NCBI RefSeq assembly: GCF_000337455.1
Contig: NZ_AOIU01000045.1
Location: 57,412-121,411, forward strand
DNA: 64,000 bases
Direction: 5' to 3'
Source: Halosimplex carlsbadense 2-9-1
GTDB lineage: Archaea; Halobacteriota; Halobacteria; Halobacteriales; Haloarculaceae
The notes beneath the pieces are model-generated. The model made no database searches. It was given only the letters and a program-made list of their open reading frames with translations, and had not been told where the DNA came from. The position numbers and the translations under genes are program-made. Shown piece by piece: positions 61,516-64,000 of this stretch (position 1 is its first letter; each line of letters starts with the position of its first letter).

Positions 61516-61791
61516 ATGACCGACGCGACCGCGACGAGCGAGGGGATCACGGCCCGCTACGAGGAGACCGAGACCGAGCGCCTGCTGACCTTCGAACGCG
61601 ACGGGGCGACCGCGGCCGTCGCCCAGAACCTCGAGGGCTACGCCATGCTGAAGGTCCGACCGACCGCCGACGGCGACGAACTGGAACGCTACTACGGGTT
61701 CGACATGGCGCTGGACCACGCCGCCGAACTGCTCGGCGTCGCCCCCCACGACCTGCCGGTACCCGACGCGGCCGACGACATGGGAATGTGA
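61516..61791 (+). CDS. small haloarchaeal conserved protein (DUF7111 type)
   Basis: 91 residues, alternating beta and helix (ITARYEETETERLLTFERDG; TAAVAQNLEGYAMLKVRP; ALDHAAELLGVAPHDLPVP). Probably a small cytosolic dimer. Family number is recalled and function unknown. ATG chosen as the first in frame after the divergent PadR promoter. Confidence 0.65.
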   Translation: MTDATATSEGITARYEETETERLLTFERDGATAAVAQNLEGYAMLKVRPTADGDELERYYGFDMALDHAAELLGVAPHDLPVPDAADDMGM

Positions 61792-61897
61792 CCGAGCACG
61801 CGATTTGGGCGCATTCGTGCGATTTCCCGGCTGATCGCGCGTGCAGTTCACGGATTAACGCGCGGCTTTTAGCGGTTGGAGTTCCTATGGATACGCG

Positions 61898-63064
61898 ATG
61901 AGCCACCCACGCGTCACCGGCGTCGGAGTGACCCCGTTTGGGGAACACTCCGAGCGGACGGGCCGGGACCTGTTCGCCGAGGCCGGACTGGCCGCGCTCG
62001 ACGACTCGGGGGTCGACCCCGACGACGTCGAAGCGCTGTTCTACGGCAACTTCATGGGCGAACTCGCCGAACACCAGGGCCACCAGGCCCCGCTGATGGC
62101 CGAGGCCGTCGGCCTGGACGTGCCGGCGACACGCTACGAGGCCGCCTGCGCCTCCAGCGGCGCCGCGGTCCGCGAAGCCGTCAGACACCTGCGGTCGGGC
62201 GAGGCCGACGTGATCCTCGTCGGCGGGAGCGAGCGCATGACCAACATCGGCACCGCGGGCGCGACGGACGCCCTCTCCATCGCCGCCGACGACCTCTACG
62301 AGATCCGCGCCGGGATGACCTTCCCCGGCGCCTACGCGCTGATGGCTCGGGCGTACTTCCGGGAGTTCGGCGGGTCTCGCGAAGACCTGGCCGCTATCGC
62401 CGTGAAGAACCACGACCACGCGCTCCCCAACGAGTACGCGCAACTCCGCAAAGAGATCACCGTCGAGGACGCCCTGGGGGCGCCGATGGTCGCGGACCCG
62501 CTGGGGCTGTACGACGCCTGCCCGATCACCGACGGCGCGAGCGCCGTCGTCCTGACCAGCGCCGAGTACGCCGCGGAACACGACCTGGACGCGTCGGTCG
62601 CGATCACGGGGACCGGCCAGGGCGGCGACAACCTCGCGCTGCACGACCGCGAGAACCTCGCGCGCTCGCCCGCCGCAGAGAAGGCCGCCGACGAAGCCTA
62701 CGCGGACGCGGGCGTCGGGCCCGACGAGGTCGACATCGCCGAGGTCCACGACTGTTTCACCATCGCGGAGGTGCTCGCCATCGAGTCGCTGGGTCTCTAC
62801 GAGCCCGGCGATGGGATCGCCGCCGCCCGCGACGGCAAGACCCACGCCACCGGCGAGACGCCGGTCAACCTCTCGGGGGGACTGAAGGCGAAGGGCCACC
62901 CCGTCGGCGCGACCGGCGTCGCGCAGATCGTCTCGCTGACGAAGGTACTGAGGGGCGAGTCCCCGTGGTCCGACGACGTGGGCGGCGCGAGCGTGGGTGT
63001 CGCGCACAACGCCGGCGGCACCGTCGCCAGCGCGACCGTCCACGTCCTGGAGGTCCAGCCATGA
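61898..63064 (+). CDS. thiolase (acetyl-CoA acetyltransferase, SCP-x-like)
   Basis: 388 residues. Catalytic Cys84 lies in YEAACASSGAA, the second active-site region has VHDCFTI, and the third has GGLKAKGHPVGATG with the catalytic His. The archaeal SCP2/SCP-x-type thiolase is normally encoded with a DUF35 protein, as here with a 4-nt ATGA overlap. It forms or cleaves 3-ketoacyl-CoA, for acetoacetyl-CoA to mevalonate or beta-oxidation. It can be grouped functionally with hbd and the acyl-CoA dehydrogenase elsewhere in the window. Confidence 0.92.
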   Translation: MSHPRVTGVGVTPFGEHSERTGRDLFAEAGLAALDDSGVDPDDVEALFYGNFMGELAEHQGHQAPLMAEAVGLDVPATRYEAACASSGAAVREAVRHLRSGEADVILVGGSERMTNIGTAGATDALSIAADDLYEIRAGMTFPGAYALMARAYFREFGGSREDLAAIAVKNHDHALPNEYAQLRKEITVEDALGAPMVADPLGLYDACPITDGASAVVLTSAEYAAEHDLDASVAITGTGQGGDNLALHDRENLARSPAAEKAADEAYADAGVGPDEVDIAEVHDCFTIAEVLAIESLGLYEPGDGIAAARDGKTHATGETPVNLSGGLKAKGHPVGATGVAQIVSLTKVLRGESPWSDDVGGASVGVAHNAGGTVASATVHVLEVQP

Positions 63065-63447
63065 GCGACAAAGCCAGAGACGGCGCGTTCGACGACTGGC
63101 TGGACGCCATCGAGGAGGGGTCGGGGTACTACGTCGAGTGCGAGAACGGCCACGGCTGGCTCCCGCCGCGACGCGTCTGCCCCGACTGCGGGAGCCGCGA
63201 CCTCTCGGAGACGCCCCTACCGGAGGCGGGCGAGGTGGCGACGTTCACAGAGGTGTCGGTCGCGACGCCGCAGTTCAGCGCCGACACGCCCTACGTCACC
63301 GCGGTCGTCGACTACGATCCCGTCCGCGTCACCGGTCTGGTCCGCGGCGTCGATCCCGACGAGGTCGAGGTCGGGATGCCGGTCGGGATCGAAGTGGGGG
63401 AACGGGAGACGACGGGCGACCGCGCGGTCGTCTTCCGGCCGCGGTAG
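63061..63447 (+). CDS. DUF35 zinc-ribbon/OB-fold protein, thiolase partner
   Basis: 128 residues. The rubredoxin-like ribbon has Cys27, Cys40 and Cys43 with His31 (CENGH ... CPDCG), and the OB-fold follows (ATFTEVSVATPQF; VTGLVRGVDPDEVEVGMPV). These proteins shuttle acyl-CoA between thiolase and HMG-CoA synthase in archaeal complexes. Translation is coupled to the thiolase by ATGA. Confidence 0.9.
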   Translation: MSDKARDGAFDDWLDAIEEGSGYYVECENGHGWLPPRRVCPDCGSRDLSETPLPEAGEVATFTEVSVATPQFSADTPYVTAVVDYDPVRVTGLVRGVDPDEVEVGMPVGIEVGERETTGDRAVVFRPR

Positions 63448-63471
63448 GGCCGACTTCGTCCCTCGCCGGGT

Positions 63472-63687
63472 TCAGGCTACGAGTCCCCAGCCTACCACGA
63501 CCAGCCCCGCCAGGACGACCATGCCACCGAAGGCGTACACCCAGATCCGCTGGTACAACTCCGCCCGCTCCGGGTCACGCTTCCACGTCCGACCCGAGAC
63601 GAAACTCCGGACCCGAAGCGGGTTGGCGATAGCCGCGGCTCCCATCCCCACCAGCAACAACCCGGCGGCGGCGAGCGTCGCGTTCAT
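63472..63687 (-). CDS. 71-residue two-helix membrane protein
   Basis: Two hydrophobic helices (about residues 5-23 and 50-70) flank a basic loop with RSFVSGRTWKRDPERAELYQR. Tail-to-tail with the DUF35 gene. No function recognised. Confidence 0.65.
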   Translation of the reverse strand: MNATLAAAGLLLVGMGAAAIANPLRVRSFVSGRTWKRDPERAELYQRIWVYAFGGMVVLAGLVVVGWGLVA

Positions 63688-63765
63688 ACGCCGGACGTGT
63701 CACACCGTAGTCAGAAAGTTCCGTCGGATAGCGACCGGTCGCGGTGCGGCGGCGGTCGCTGTCAG

Positions 63766-64000
63766 TCAGGCGCTCGACTCGACGGGTTCGCCCCGAACGA
63801 CGTCGAGGAACTCGGCGGGGTGTTCGACGTGCGGGAGCAGTTCGGAGTCGCCGATCGAGACCAGTTCCACGTCCGCTGCCTCGGCGAGTTCGCGGCCGGT
63901 CGATAGCGGCGGCATGTCCGTTTCCGTGCCCCAGACGAGCGTGACCGGGACGTCGAGGTCGCCGAGGAGCGCTGTCAGGTCGACATCGGGGTCGAGGTGG
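63766..64000 (-). CDS. alpha/beta hydrolase (C-terminal part, cut by window edge)
   Basis: The last 78 codons are visible. VPVTLVWGTETDMPPLS is the strand and acid-loop segment, and LLPHVEHPAEFLDVV supplies the catalytic His. These match the C-terminus of alpha/beta-hydrolase-fold esterases. The catalytic Ser and the start lie beyond base 64000. Confidence 0.75.
   Translation of the reverse strand, partial: HLDPDVDLTALLGDLDVPVTLVWGTETDMPPLSTGRELAEAADVELVSIGDSELLPHVEHPAEFLDVVRGEPVESSA

Overview
The window is haloarchaeal chromosome (class Halobacteria). Very high G+C, acidic proteins, leaderless genes with TATA boxes about 25-30 bp upstream of the start codon, Tat-type lipoproteins, CetZ, archaeal class I FBP aldolase, tRNAs without encoded CCA and many haloarchaea-only families all agree. 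The gene set would suit a Haloarcula-like lineage, but genus cannot be fixed from sequence alone. The left edge is a contig end: bases 7-25 are the Tn5/Nextera mosaic end, i.e. library adapter. The first gene (5' partial) and last gene (alpha/beta hydrolase, 5' partial) are cut by the edges.

Layout. 0-17.9 kb is housekeeping: a coiled-coil protein, an HTH regulator divergent from purA, gshA, small zinc-ribbon proteins (one Trm112-like), a DR2241-type Fe-S protein and CbiX chelatase, HtpX overlapping a PQQ-propeller lipoprotein, cysS, CorA and FxsA. 18-21.8 kb holds tRNA-Ile, three tandem type IV pilins behind a complex inverted-repeat promoter, a poly-Gly lipoprotein, an RHH protein and tRNA-Val, whose 3' end is duplicated 152 bp downstream. 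22-31 kb has a nucleoside hydrolase, zinc-ribbon microproteins, an acyl-CoA carboxylase with an extra N-terminal module, a large surface protein, and the gluconeogenic fba-fbp operon preceded by a perfect TrmB-type site. 31-41 kb holds acyl-CoA genes, an aldo/keto reductase, regulators, an AT-richer Excalibur lipoprotein, UspA and a phosphate permease.

41-52.6 kb is the most coherent system: cetZ diverges from a coiled-coil protein, a membrane protein, a secretion ATPase, a TadC/GspF-like membrane protein and four overlapping genes for N-terminally anchored proteins, ending in a protein of about 1050 residues. This looks like a Tad/type IV pilus-like assembly system with candidate pseudopilin subunits. 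52.6-64 kb is mixed: an epimerase, a membrane DHH phosphoesterase, a GpgS-like glycosyltransferase, an MFS carrier, a glycosidase-like protein, PadR, and a thiolase-DUF35 pair.

The least explained signal is non-coding. Four of the five gene-free gaps longer than 400 bp (22.96-23.54, 35.73-35.94, 43.60-43.86 and 55.44-55.80 kb) carry diverged copies, in both orientations, of one modular element of about 0.2-0.55 kb, with conserved blocks and interchangeable hairpins. No integrase, transposase or CRISPR array was seen.
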